DNA of 64,000 nucleotides from Cynocephalus volans. Its lineage: Eukaryota > Chordata > Mammalia > Dermoptera > Cynocephalidae. The notes beneath the pieces were generated by a model, which worked only from the letters and a program-made list of their open reading frames with translations, was not told the origin of the DNA and searched no databases. Shown piece by piece: positions 23,065 through 34,689 of the stretch. Within the stretch, counting starts at the first letter, position 1, and the number at the start of each line of letters is the position of its first letter. The DNA is taken from positions 77,225,918 through 77,289,917 of the forward strand of contig NC_084469.1 of assembly GCF_027409185.1 (NCBI RefSeq), read 5' to 3'. Position numbers and translations under genes: made by a program.

Positions 23065-23140
23065 GTGTGTGCGTGTGCATGTGTGTGTGTGTGCATGTGC
23101 GTGTGTGTGTGCGTGTGTGTGTGTGTGCACGTGCATGTGG
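23065..23140. repeat. (GT)n/(GC) compound microsatellite
   Basis: Alternating purine-pyrimidine tract of GT with interspersed CG/CA dinucleotides. Such tracts can adopt Z-DNA. It explains the HTHTHAHT-type residues in a minus-strand ORF. Confidence 0.95.
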
Positions 23141-24180
23141 TCTCACCCACGAGAGTGCAAGCTGCTGGAGGACTGGGATCTTTCTCTTCTTTCTCCTCAG
23201 CACACAGAAGGAACCCCGCTAGTACCTGTCGGTAGCCTGGGTGCTACATGATGGTGGCATCGTGGGAGCCAGGCGCTGCGGGCTCCATTCCAGTCTTCTG
23301 CAGCTGACGTCCTGGTGGGACTGCAGACCTGCATGATCCCAGCCCACCTCACTCCAGGCTCCTCTCATTCTCTGCCCCAGTGGCCTCTTTCCAGTTGCTA
23401 GAAAACCCCCTGCTCCTTCCTGCTGAAGGACCTTCGTACACTGCAGTGGATGCTGTGACATGGCCCCTGATGGTGGCATTGTGGCCTCAGCAGTCAACCC
23501 TCTTTGAGAGCTGTCTCAGCTGAAGAGAGCTGCCTTGCCTGAGGCCTCACCCTCCCCATAGTCGCCTGCGATCAGTGACTAGTCGCTGTGGGGCATGATG
23601 GCCCAGCGCCTTCATTCCAATTCAGGACTAGCCTCAGGGTCATTCCGGCTTCCCAGCTATGGGGGGTTGGTCGAGGCCTTCATCGATATGCACCACAGAC
23701 CAACTTCTCCCACCGCCCAGTGCAGCTCCCTCTTGCAGGCGGTAGCCCCAAGTGCACTGCCTGCTAACTCTTCTGTCTCAGAGTCGCTCCAGGGAACCCA
23801 GCCCGCCACTGGAAGGTGGTGCCTCTTCCCAGAACTCTCACCTCCACCCCTCCCTCCACGTGTTAGCATCCCGTCATCACTCAGCTCCGTCATCACTTCC
23901 TCCAGGAAGTCCCCCGGGACTGTCCCTCCTTCCCACCCAGGCAAGGTCCTACCATTATTCACTTCCACAGGACTCCAGCATCCTCTGCACAGGATTTGTC
24001 TTGGCTATGATTACACATGGATTACTGTGCTTATTTGGTTGGTGTCTGAATCTCACATCAGCCCACAGGCTCCTCGGGGACAGGAGCAGTGTCTGGTTCT
24101 GCCCAGCCCATGCACTCAGTGTCTTCACGTGCCTGGCAGGCAGTAGGCACTCCAGAGACATTTGTTTAATGAATGAGGTC
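23141..24180 (+). mobile_element. L2 LINE 3'-region relics, sense
   Basis: The best support is at 23820-24180: CATCACTTCCTCCAGGAAGT (23892), a CAGGCTCCTCGGGGACAGGA trailer (24066) and GCAGGCAGTAGGCACTCCAG leading to TTTGTTTAATGAATGAG (24162), the L2 3' terminus. 23150-23215 resembles another L2 trailer (GCAAGCTGCTGGAGGACTGG). 23220-23820 is GC-rich and only weakly L2-like, and contains a 183-codon ORF with no recognisable domain. Confidence 0.55.
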
Positions 24181-24609
24181 CCTGTGAGTGTGACAAGGGT
24201 GGAGGCTCCCACCCAGGGGACATTTTCTGCCTAATGAAGATCCGGGCTAGACCCCTCCACAGAGGCTGACCCCTCTCACTGGGAAGACCCTTCTTCAGAC
24301 GTGAGATTTTCTTCTCACTGAAAAGCAGCAGCCCATCTTACCAATCTACTCCCTGCTCCCCTCGGGCCGGGGAGCCCATGTCTCCCTCCAGGCGCGCCTG
24401 GGACCCCTCGTCCGGCCATCACGTGGCCCTAACACAGGTGCCTTGTTTTTCTCCCTTTCTACATAGGCTCCCAGGAGGGTGGGGGAGCTGGAGGCCCCGC
24501 CAGGGCTGCGGCCTCAGTGCCTCTCATAATGGGAGGTCAAACAAAATGAAAACCCACCTCTCTGCCCCGTCATCTGAATGCCTACATTGGCTATGACATG
24601 GCTAAGGGG
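24181..24609. other. Unassigned sequence
   Basis: Moderately GC-rich (24355-24510), with several CpGs. No named repeat or gene. Confidence 0.4.
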
Positions 24610-24736
24610 AAAATATTGGATTTATTTTTATGAGTTAGTCATGACCCTAAGGCCCTTAAGATGAACTGTGTGAAGTGAATCCATTTGGAAGGTTGAGGAG
24701 GTCACAGCTAACTTGTAAAAATAAATCCAATATTTT
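24610..24736. repeat. Long inverted repeat (37-bp arms, 53-nt loop)
   Basis: The left arm (24610-24646, starting AAAATATTGGATTTATTTTT) and the right arm (24700-24736) are reverse complements at 32 of 37 positions. In a plus-strand RNA three of the five differences become G-U pairs. No target duplication is obvious, and I do not recognise a family. It may be an old MITE or a conserved hairpin. Confidence 0.8.
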
Positions 24737-25392
24737 TCAGGCTGTCTTATTAGATTTCTATAATGCAGACATTGAGGTTTGGTGGGTTTTTTGTTTGTCT
24801 GTTTTTTTAATGGTCATTTTCCAGTGCTGTTTAGAGTATTTCTTCCCAGCCTCAACCACACACTCATTCCATTGCTGATCATCATGCAACTGCATGGAAG
24901 TTTCTTGATCTTTTTTTTTTTTTTTTAGTTTTAATTTTGGAAACGAGTACCTGGGGGTCTTCACGTTTCCCCTCCACTGTTTTGTCTCCACAGGAGACGA
25001 AATATTTCAGGGCCCAAAGTAGCCATACATGGAGACTGGAAAAAATGGAGCCATTTGATGGGTGGTGCCACAAGCAGATGTAAAGATGCACTTTTTGTCT
25101 CAGCGGTGGAGAACCAAATGGACCCACTGCCATCGCTCAAGAGACGAACTGTGCCTCGGTGCCCCAGGCGGTTCCCTCTCAGCCAGGCTCTGTCCATGAG
25201 AATGAGGGAGCACTGTCCACCAGGGTCTGGGGGGGAAGACTGTGGGGAAGTGGCTGAGGGCCCATCCCCACCCCCGGCACTTGCTGGGCCCGCTCCCTCT
25301 CTTCTCCCTCCTTGTTCCTATATTTCCTTTCTCTAGCAACAGATTGACATTTCATTATAACCATTTTCTGCACCCGAATCCAGTTTCCCCTC
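24737..25392. other. Unassigned sequence
   Basis: Contains a T-run (about 24911-24926) and a GC-richer portion (25090-25320). ORFs on both strands here overlap and carry no domain. 25388-25392 (CCCTC) is the left target duplication of the following LTR. Confidence 0.4.
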
Positions 25393-25797
25393 TGTGTAGA
25401 TTGCTGGGGCTGCCGTAACAATATGCCACAGACTGGGGGGCTTACACAACAGACATTCATTTTCTCACACTTCTGGAGCTTAGAAGTCCAAGACCAAGGT
25501 GTAGCAGGGTTGGTTTCTTCTGAGGCTTCTCTTCGTGGCTTGCAGGTGACAGCCTTCTCACTGTGTCCTCACATGGTTTTTTCTCTGTGCACTCACATGT
25601 CTGTGCCTAAATTTCCTCTTTTTATGAGGACACCCGTGAGACTGGATTAGGGCCAACCCTAAAGACCTCATTTTAAAATTAATCAAATCTTTAAAGACCT
25701 TATTTCCAAACAGTTACATTCTGAGGTACTGGAGGTTAGGTCTTCAACACATGAATTTGTGGGGGTTGAGGGGTGGGACACAATTCAGCCCATAACA
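25393..25797 (-). mobile_element. Solo MLT1-type LTR (MaLR) with perfect TSD, antisense
   Basis: A 405-bp LTR in reverse, TGTGTAGATTGCTGGGGCTG to CAATTCAGCCCATAACA. Internal marks include CACACTTCTGGAGCTTAGAA (25466), CTCACTGTGTCCTCACATGG (25556) and ATTAGGGCCAACCCTAAAGA (25645). A perfect 5-bp duplication CCCTC (25388-25392, 25798-25802) flanks it. No internal viral sequence remains. Confidence 0.9.
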
Positions 25798-25802
25798 CCC
25801 TC

Positions 25803-28568
25803 CCAGGCTAGACCCTAAGGTTTCTACTAACAAGGAGAGGCTGTCTTCAAATGGCTTTTATGCCTCTCACAGTGCTCTGAATGCTGCTAAATGCAGAAGG
25901 GGCTTCACAAAGACTTGTGTCATTAAACCCCTGCAATGAGAGGAGCAATGATTCGTGAATTATCTTTAAGGGACGTAATTTGTCAAGTAATCATCATTCT
26001 TGCAATTTCATAGCTGCACTTCATATTATTGGTGTGCGCACGCCCACATAGGTTACCTTCTCTCCGATCACCTTTCTCTAACTACAAAGCCACTTAGGAC
26101 ACAAATGAAGTGACGGGATTGATGGTGATTTTAATCTGCCAATTATGAGTGGAGGTAGCATTGAGAGTCCCCATGGTTTGTTGTGTTTTGCTCGCTTTCT
26201 GAAATTGCAAATTATTGCCTGTTCTCAGGAGAAAAGCGACTAGTCTCTGCTCTGAATTTCCAAGGCTACTTTCCAGCCTGTGATAAATATCCAAAGCCAG
26301 CCAGACTGGTCCCACTGGCATGTAGGCATCTCCGCTCCCTGGAGAGAACAGGAGCAGTGACGTCAGCGGGCAGCTGTCCTGCCCGCCAGCCCTGGCTCTT
26401 GTCTCCCAGTCCCTTCTGAAGGGCTCAGTGAAGAGGCTGGAGTAACTGGTCAGGCCAGGGGGTGTGGAGGAAAGTGGGTTCTGGTGGCCTTGCAATACAG
26501 CATTGCCAGTTTCATTGGCTCTCAGGGCTGGGTCATTTTATAAGCTATGTAAGCTGCTCTTAGATTGTTGTGATTTTAATGGTACTCAAAGGCCACCATT
26601 AATGCCATTTCTCTGACTTAAGGAAACATTTCTCAAAGTGTGCTCTGTGGAACACTAGGTTCATAGAAATCAATATCTTGGGTGGAGGAGAATTCTTTAA
26701 CAGGAAGAAATGGACTACACCTTTCTTTTATATGTTGTTTTCCCAGATGTTAGCACAAGTCCTGCCACATAGTGTATTTAATAAATTAATCTATGTAGAA
26801 TAATTGCCTAAGTAGCGAGAGGAGTTGGGAAAACACCAGATGAAAGACAAAATTAAGCGTGTTTTCTTACTTTGGGCCTTCTAAGAGCTTTAGAAGTGAC
26901 CTGATATACTTTAGGAAATGTCAGGAGGGGGAACCGCTCTGCAAATATATTTATTTGGATCTAAAATTGGAGAATGCTGTTAACCACCAGGTTGAGGTCG
27001 TCTCGTTCTACCATAGAGTAGTTTTGTGGATTTAAGAGCTTCGCAGTCTGTGCTGAAGAAGGAACTAAAGCAGAACTGAACAAGCACAGACCTGCTATAA
27101 GTGGCCTTGGAGGTGGCTTGAGAAGCAGTTGCCTGGACCGGTAACCTGGACGGTTTGGAAACCTGGACATCTCTGAAGCTCATTCAAGGGAAATGCCGAC
27201 TGAAGGCACGTACTGTCTCTAGAAGGTACCTGATTCAACGTGCTTTGGTTACATCAGGGGTGGAAGTGACAAAACTGAAAAGACAGAGGAGGAGCTTCAG
27301 AAGACATCGATTTGCAGGGTTTTGTCAACAGGTCCCCAGCAGAGCAGCAGATGTCTAAGGCAGGCCACTCTTCATGGGGATGGGGAAACCAGTGGGGGAG
27401 GGGGAGGACCAGGGAGGACAGGAGCCGGTGGAGCTGAGCCCTGGGACCCAGCAGGGTCACACAGGTGGGCAGCCAGTGAGGAGATGGGGACCCACAGAAC
27501 GCAACAGTATCACACATTCACAGTTATGCCCAAGCCCGACCCTGCTCCCTGATGCCACCAAATAAATACCACCCCAGTATCAGGTCCATTCTCATTCTGG
27601 AAAATAAGAAAGAGACAGAGACAGAACAGCTCCCATTTCTCAGAGCTTCAATTTAGCTTTCTCTTTGATGAGCTGCGGCCACGATGTGCACGAAACGAGT
27701 GCAATTTAAAACTCAGGAAACTCGGCTTTCAATAACTCCCTGCTAGGTTTCCGTCTGCAGAAGAGTAAATAACACAACTGCTACAAACGCTGGGAGCAAA
27801 ATCTCCAATAACACCTCCATGCTTATGATAACTTTCCCAATTTTCTGCAATCTCCACCACTTCTCTCTAGACCTGGGTCTGTATCAGACTTTTTTTTTTT
27901 TTTTCTTTATTGAACATCTGCCTTGGGAGCCACTGTCACAAAAAGTAATAAACACATCAATCCAAAGGAAAAAGAGAGGATTGTGCAGTCCAAACTACTT
28001 AACCAATCAAATTGGCAGCTGGCGAATGAACCCGAGGGGTGAGAGCTAAGAGACCTCCTTTCTACAGAACGTTTCCAGTGTTGGTTCCCACCCCCAGCAG
28101 AAGGTGTACCCGAACTGCACAGGGCTTCCCAATAAGTTAATTACTGTTTCTAACACTAATTGTACATTTCAGCCTTTGTTGAGATTGCAAGCCCTGGGAT
28201 TAATTTGTAAGTCTTTCATTCAGCCAAAACTTGACAGCTCTTGTATTTCCTTTGCTTCTTTCAAAATCTAAAGAAACAAGGGAAAGATCTGTCTTGGAAT
28301 ACAGAATTCCTTTCCTTAAAAAATAAACCCAAACAATAATAATGCCTTCTCAACTTATTACCTGTGGACTCTGCAAACGTGTACCGGAGACAGCAATCAT
28401 TATGTTCTCTGTCCCTGAAGGTTCCCCCCTCCCTACCCAAAGAACAACAACAAAAATTATGCCTGAAAGGGAAACAAAGCAATTTATGTTTTCCAGTTAT
28501 CGTCCCAGAGATAGGCAAAGATTACTTGCATACCGAACAGAGGAAATCAAATCTTTCACTGCTGCTTG
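25803..28568. other. Unassigned sequence
   Basis: 26625-26680 weakly resembles a hAT terminal piece (TTTCTCAAAGTGTGCTCTGT) but is unresolved. 27640-28250 is repeat-poor and AT-rich with homeodomain cores, enhancer-like in composition. A T14 run lies at about 27891. I see no exon. Confidence 0.4.
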
Positions 28569-28594
28569 AAAAAAAAAAAAAAAAAAAAAAAAAA
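28569..28594. repeat. A26 homopolymer
   Basis: An uninterrupted run of 26 A. It is not preceded by a recognisable SINE, LINE or processed transcript, so its origin is unclear. Confidence 0.95.
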
Positions 28595-29165
28595 TCCTAT
28601 TACAAATCACATTTAACTCAGGTGTGTATAGTTTGCCAGTTCTTATCCAATTGTAAATTAGACCAGGGTTGCCTGTTGGGAGGGAAAAGTGGCTTTTGAA
28701 ACATGTCTTATTGACTGGGTATAAATTACCTGCAGCAGATTTGTGAAGCAAATTTGAAGCAGAAGATGCCTCCCGGCAACATGGTATTGATTGTAGATTG
28801 ATATTTGGCTGATTTTAAGGTGAAAAATAAATATTATTTTAGCAGCAATTTAATTAACAAATCATTGCACAAATGCTAAGAATATTGTGTTTCTAATACA
28901 GGGATTTAAGCTTTTTTAAAAAAACAATTATCTAAGAAATGCTTAGTTTCAGATGTAGATTAATTGTCTTTACTTATCACTCTAGGTCTCCCTGTGAATT
29001 CACATAAAGCAAAATAACAGTTATGGGTATGCTGCTCATTTTTTTTTTTTTTTTTTTTTTAGACTCTAGAAGTGAAGTTTTCCCTGCTTCTAAATGCAAT
29101 AAACACACTTCTTTTCAGCACTGGCAAAAATTAAGTTGTGCTGTTTTTAGCAGATCTCTTGTGGG
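28595..29165. other. Unassigned AT-rich sequence with T22 run
   Basis: 28740-29000 is AT-rich and repeat-poor (AATTTAATTAACAAATCATT at 28845). A T22 run spans 29039-29060. Confidence 0.4.
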
Positions 29166-29290
29166 ACGGTTGGAAGCTGGCATTGGTAGGGTCCAGGCAG
29201 CTCTGTACTCCAGCTGCCATGTGACCTTGGGCAGATCACTTCATTTCTCCTAGCCTCAGTTTCTTTGTGGATTAGATCACCCCTAAAGTA
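29166..29290 (+). mobile_element. MIR SINE fragment, sense
   Basis: CCATGTGACCTTGGGCAGAT and CACTTCATTTCTCCTAGCCT then CAGTTTCTTTGTGG match the MIR core in sense orientation. Confidence 0.75.
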
Positions 29291-29330
29291 ATGGTGTGCT
29301 GGTAAATGTTTAGCAACCAGCTCTAGGGAC

Positions 29331-29414
29331 AGCAGCTAGCAGATATAGGGAACCTAATCCTTGACCTTGGTATTACAAGACTATGATTTAGCCAACTGAG
29401 CTAAATGGCCATCC
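29331..29414 (-). mobile_element. tRNA-Ile SINE (CYN-like), antisense, diverged
   Basis: On the minus strand it reads GGCCATTTAGCTCAGTTGGC and, further on, TAATACCAAGGTCAAGG, matching the 6777 and 62634 copies. The B box is degraded. No clear target duplication found. Confidence 0.8.
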
Positions 29415-30095
29415 CTGAGAGAAGAGTTCTGATTTGTAGTGTTTACCAATTGCCATGTTGTAAATGCTTTTACCACAGCTGATCTCAAGTTATCAATTTG
29501 ACATTACTGAATGTATAGTTCGGAGGAATGTCTCAAGCCACCTTGAACCAGCCCCAGCTGACCCCTGCCCCTAAGATCGGTTATGGTTCAAGAATTCCAT
29601 GAGTTTATAAATGTAACATAAACCTAAAAATAGCTCATCAGCTTTCAGAGAATTAAACGAAATTTATATGCACATATACCGGAGGAGACTTATGCCTCTT
29701 TTTTTGTTGTTTTGACAATTCAGAAGTTATTTTAGAACCTTCCCATGTAACAGGATTATAATGATGAATATCAATATAATTTTATAGCATGTCCAGAACA
29801 TACAGATTTTTCTCATTTTGTTCTTTTAGAGGAAAAAAAAAGCAATAGCAAAATCAACTAATATGGACTTAATGTCTACATGGGTTTCCAGAATTCCTCA
29901 AATGAACTGACTTAACAAATACCTGTTTTCTCTTAATATAAAAGTACTATGTGTGCATTGAAAAGAAAGCAGGCAAGTTCAGGAAAACTAAATAAATAAA
30001 AATGTTTAAATCTCTAGGATTACCTCATCCAGAGATGAACATATTGGTATATTACTGTCCAGTTATTTCTCTTCTCTTTCTCATTCTTTCTCTCC
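29415..30095. other. Unassigned AT-rich sequence
   Basis: No nameable repeat. 29960-30060 is AT-rich. Confidence 0.4.
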
Positions 30096-30134
30096 TGTGC
30101 GCGCGCACGCGCGCGCGCACACACACACACACAT
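30096..30134. repeat. (CG)n(CA)n tract, Z-DNA prone
   Basis: About 38 bp of strictly alternating purine-pyrimidine, a CG-rich half followed by a CA half. This is the best Z-DNA candidate in the window. CpG retention is unusual in mammalian DNA. Confidence 0.93.
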
Positions 30135-30236
30135 ATTTTTACAAAGATGGGATCAAACAAGGTTTTGTGACTCTTGCTAAACAATGAAAATATTACTATG
30201 TCATTAAATATTTCTGCATTATTCTTAACCAAGCCT

Positions 30237-30268
30237 TCATCCATCCATCCATCCATCCATCCATCCAC
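30237..30268. repeat. (ATCC)n microsatellite
   Basis: About eight ATCC units, slightly imperfect at the 3' end. Confidence 0.93.
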
Positions 30269-30646
30269 CCATCAATCCTTTATTTTTGGACCTCTAGGCT
30301 ATTTACAGTGTTTTGATAATGTAAGACAACTGTGTATTTGGCATCATGGACTGACTCTTTGTATACAGCCATTATTACTGCTGATGAAAACAGTTGCAAG
30401 AAGAGGAATTGCTGCATCTGCTAATATACATTTTTTACAAAATCAAACTTATCGTTGAAAGGAAGCTGTTAAAATATCTCTGCATGAGATCAGAGAATAC
30501 CCACGGTCTAGGGGCAGGCCCAACATCGAGTGACATTACATGGTTTTATTTTGTTTCTCTCATGAGGCAATGAAAACCCAGGAAAGAGCTGGTTGTTGTC
30601 ATAATATCAAATACCCCTGCTCTTCACAAGGATGACCCTTAGCCAT

Positions 30647-30683
30647 GGGGGGGGGGGGGGGCTGGGGTGCGGTGCAGGGGACC
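30647..30683 (+). repeat. G-tract, possible G-quadruplex
   Basis: G15 (30647-30661) followed by CTGGGG and GCAGGGG provides several G-runs within 37 bp, sufficient for an intramolecular quadruplex on the plus strand. Confidence 0.8.
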
Positions 30684-31329
30684 AGTTCATGATTCCTCTT
30701 CCAATTTCAGAGCAACCTACCCAGGAAAGTAAGTGGAGGAGATCTTGACAAAAGCCCACTGAACTGTCCTTGCTTGGAGGGAGAGGACAGGAAGGGCTGG
30801 GCCTCCTGCTAAACAGGCAGAGAGGGTTCCATGCATTAGGAGCTCCTGCAGGTCTGGGGAAAGAGGCCATCTGAAGAGTAATAAAAGACACTCTCTTGCC
30901 ATCTAGACTTACTGCAAGAAACACGCAGCTTTAGGAAACTTCTGATTGGCATTTTCAACAATATTCAAGAGGACAATGAATCCAGAAACTAGAGCAAGCT
31001 GGATGAGAAAGAATCCATCTGCGATAAGGGGCGACTGAATGGAGAGAAAACACAATTGATTAATTAAAAACCCTCATATGAACAGCAGGTTGGATACTTA
31101 GGAAAATCAATTTAATGAGGTAACAGAAAAATTCAAGACATTTTCCATTATACACATGGGAAGTTTGATAGATACTGATGTATAGTGACAGAGGAAAGTG
31201 ATCAGAGACACATTTGAAAAACTTGAAGGTTGCCACTAACAGGACAAAAATAGGATATGCCCTTCTAAATTATTTTTTAATGAAAGGACGAAAGTAAACA
31301 TAATTCATATAAAAAAAGGAATGAGGGGA
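30684..31329. other. Unassigned sequence
   Basis: AT-rich toward the right, where it may already belong to the following L1 relic, but similarity is too weak to say. Confidence 0.4.
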
Positions 31330-31690
31330 AGTCAAATAAGCCTAAAAAAAATAATAATAGAAAACCAAACATGACTGTCTTAATATATAAACACTTAACT
31401 ATTAAATACAAACCCATACAAATAAGTTAATCCTATTAAGTTCAGAGATTGTTACATGGAATAAAAAATGTTGCTATTTAGGTAGATCACCCTAAAACAA
31501 AAGGATTCAAGAGTATACAATATTTGAATAACATAAGGTCGACTTAATATATACATACCAAATTGTATCCCTTAAAAAGGAAGACAATATTCTTGTAAAT
31601 TTTCCATAAAATACTTAAAAATATATTATCTTTTAGGTTCCAAGGATGACCTTAATAAATTCAAACAGAATTATATAGCTCCAGAGAGGT
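31330..31690 (+). mobile_element. Ancient L1/HAL1-type fragment, ORF2 5' region
   Basis: Sense-strand matches to the endonuclease part of ORF2: GTTCAGAGATTGTTACATGG (31440), CCCTAAAACAAAAGGATTCA (31490), GACTTAATATATACATACC (31542) and GACCTTAATAAATTCAAACA (31649), in L1 order. Very diverged. Confidence 0.6.
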
Positions 31691-32323
31691 GGTTTTAGGA
31701 TTGAGAATTGAGCCCAATAATGATCCCCTCCTAATTCTCCAATCTATAGAAATTTTTGAAGAAATCTAAAAATAAGAAATAATCTGTAACTATCCTAGAA
31801 AACTGAGAAGACTGCAACTAATGAACCCAAAATTTTAAAGTGCTTCTGGATGCTGAAGAAATAGAAGTGAAAAACAATCCAAGGAGTGACAAAAAGCTCA
31901 TATTCAATGCCAGACACAAAGGAACCCCAAGAAGAATCTGGAAACTTAAGGAGACGAAGAGAATCCCCAATATCAGAAGGGCAGGGCTTAATAAGCAGAT
32001 GGGCCGTGGACAGCCAACAGGGTGCTCAAGCATAGTTCTCTTTGGCTTTGATCCAGGTTTTTCCCGATGACAAGCTAGCCACTACCAACAGATGTGAAGG
32101 GTGGTCTATGGAACTTCCTGTGGCCCCTGGGCAGTGGCCCCTTGCCCTGAAGTTGGTGCAATACTCAGTATTGGAAAGCACTGACCTAGTCTCAGCATAA
32201 AATTGTACAAACAAGTTGAAGTACTATATGGTAAAAAACCCACAGAAAAGTTATCTCAGAAGAATATGTTTTCAAAGCAAGAATTCACCACAGTCTCCAT
32301 ATGATGAAAAGCAGCATATTCTC
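31691..32323. other. Unassigned sequence
   Basis: May include further L1-derived material at 31690-31990. No gene seen. Confidence 0.4.
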
Positions 32324-32678
32324 TGTCTTAGTCCACTTGGGCTGCTCTAATGAACATACCATAAACTGGTGGGTTAAAAACAACAAACATCTCACAGCTG
32401 TGGAGGCTGGGAAGTCCAGGATCAAGGCACAGGCAGATTCGGTGTCTGGTGAGGGGCTCGTTTCCTCACAGAGGACACCTTCTCACCGAGTCCTCACATG
32501 GTGGAAGGGGCAGGGCAGCTCTTTGGGGTCTCTTTTATAAGGACACTAATCTCATTTATGAGGGCTCCACTCTCATGATGTAATCACTTCCCAAAGCCCA
32601 CCTCCTAAAACCAGCGCCTTAGTGATTAGGTTTCCAACACATGAATTTGAGAGGGACACGGACATTCAGACCATAGCA
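32324..32678 (-). mobile_element. Solo MLT1-type LTR (MaLR), antisense
   Basis: TGTCTTAGTCCACTTGGGCT at the left, TCTTTTATAAGGACACTAAT (32531), CACTCTCATGATGTAATCAC (32569) and GACATTCAGACCATAGCA at the right are reversed MLT1 landmarks. TCTC (32320-32323 and 32679-32682) flanks it; a fifth base differs. Confidence 0.85.
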
Positions 32679-32944
32679 TCTCAGACTCCAAAATATTTTA
32701 GAGATTAAAAAAACAAAAAAACAAAAAAATGTTGGAGGTGGGTGGTAGAAATGAGAAGCACATCTCCATTTTGAAAGACAGGCCAACTCAGTTTTCTCAT
32801 TTCTTATTTCCTTTTTGTTGTTGTTGTTTTGGTTGTTTTGAGGAAATAAATATCTGGGATATTTTTTGAGTCGTTTTCCAATTCCAAATTGAATAAAAAT
32901 AATATATTCTAAAGTTGTACAGAGTGCTTTGAGACACAATTGCA

Positions 32945-33115
32945 TATGCTCCTCATATGAACCCTTTTAATTAGGTAGCCTGGGTATTATCACACCCATT
33001 TAACAGGTGAGAGATGAGAAAACTGAGGCCCAGAGATGTTAAGTGCCTTTCCCAGCTTCACAGAGTGGTAGAGCTCACTTCTGTCCAGTGTTCTTGCTCC
33101 TTCACCAACGGCCAT
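32945..33115 (-). mobile_element. MIR SINE
   Basis: Antisense MIR: CACACCCATTTAACAGGTGA, GAAAACTGAGGCCCAGAGAT (33018), TTAAGTGCCTTTCCCAGC. Confidence 0.82.
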
Positions 33116-34689
33116 AAAACCTTGACCCAAGTGATCAACAAACTTTATGAAGGATGAGACCTGGCCACATTCATGGGAGCTGAGATGGCTCTAAAAGAGT
33201 GAACATAGCTAATAGGACCAGCTATTACATGTGAACTTTTCTGTTGAGAGCTTGCCCTGATCTTTGACTCATTCTTCTCTTTAATTAAATGGGAGAGGAG
33301 TCAGAACGTCCACAGCTCTGTCCTGTCCACCCCCCCCACCCCCCCCAGTGAGCCTGCCTCCCTGTCCACTCATGGGGGCCGAGGGGACACAAAGGGGCAG
33401 CCCATCACTCAAGCAGAGGCAGTCAGAGTGACTTCACTGGCGTAGGAGCCAAGAACCGGGTGGCCAGGGGCCACGGGGAGGGAGAGCACGTGCCCCTCTA
33501 ATGCAGATGAGGTCTCAGAACCTTTCCCATGTGACTTGCCCATGGCTGAGGATAAGACTCTCTGAACTACGGAGTTAGTTGGCTTTTTAGTCCCAGGCTT
33601 GGCACAGAGATTTATGTTCCTAGTGTGACCATACTCACCATCCATCACGATTAGTTACAATAAAATCCTCTTCGTGTTTTTAAAAGCCCTTCGAGTTACA
33701 TTCCATTATGCAGTTAACATCTCGCAGATGGTCGGGCCATTGTTCAACCAGAGAACCATTTTTTTGATCTCTGAAAAGGAAGGCAGGGAACTAGTGCTTG
33801 ACCTTCCCAGAGGCCCTTGAGACCCTGAGCCTGGAGCAGAGAAGAGAGAAGAAAGAAGGGGGGCCCTTGTTCACCCCCAAGAACTCGGTCATTGGGCTGA
33901 AATGAGTGAATGAACAAAGCAGAAGGGTTTGGGTTACCAGCCTTTTTCTTGTGGAAGTTAACCTGGATGCCCTCTGGTCTCTAGAATACCTGGTCTGTCT
34001 TCTCTGAAACAGTTTAAGCGCACAGGAATGCGGTCTCTGAGGCACGGCGCTCCCAGGCTGGTCTGTGTCCAACTCATTCAATTAACATTTGATCCAAGCC
34101 CCTGCTGAGAACTCAGATGACAAAAGGTGAAGGGACAATTATCGATGTCACCCCCCAAACGTGCTACCTCCTCCCTCCATGGTCTTTACCAACTCAATAC
34201 CTGGCTCTCCTGTCCACCTGGTAGCAGAGGCCCTGCGGTAAATTTTGTTACTGCTCCTAAATAATCACTCCTCCTGCTCACTGCCTGCTCACTGCCCTGC
34301 CACAGGGAATGCTCCTGTGGGAAGTGTCCAGCCCTGCCCGTTGGCATTAGTCATGGTCATCTGACCCTCGTTAGCTAATGGTGTGTGGGTGGACGTGATG
34401 TAAGCAGAAGCGTTAAGAGCCATTGCATGTTCTGCCAGTTGTCTTCCTGTTTTTCAGTCTATCCAGAATAGAGGTTGCTCCTTTGGGCTGGATCCTGGAA
34501 ATAAGACAACGCGGGGCAGATTTCACAAGCCACCCACAGTGATCTGTAGCTGACGTGATCTAACTGAGAAATAATACTTTGTGTTGTAACCTACTGCGAT
34601 TCAGGGGTTGTTTGTTACTCAGCACAACCTAGTAAAATCTGAAAAATTCAGGCCCCAAGTTGAGGGGTCGTTCTTGGTTACCTTCTTTC
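33116..34689. other. Unassigned sequence with C-tract
   Basis: A near-pure C tract lies at 33330-33346. 33340-33600 is GC-richer. I see no repeat family or exon that I can support. Confidence 0.4.

Noticed and set aside
22645..23136. 163-codon minus-strand ORF
   Set aside because: Composed of an L2 RT relic plus translation of the GT microsatellite (HTHTHAHT); the L2 motifs are frame-shifted, so it is not a gene.
23595..24146. 183-codon plus ORF, longest in the window
   Set aside because: Lies in GC-rich, partly L2-derived sequence, overlaps a 160-codon ORF in another frame, and has no recognisable domain.
28569..28594. Poly(A) tail of a processed pseudogene or SINE
   Set aside because: Upstream sequence shows no SINE head, LINE end or coding relic, and no target duplication was found.
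29039..29060. T22 run as reverse poly(A) of a SINE
   Set aside because: The adjacent sequence is not SINE-like; the nearest SINE (29331) is separated by a MIR.
30237..30268. CRISPR-like regular repeats
   Set aside because: Tetranucleotide microsatellite without spacers; the host is eukaryotic.
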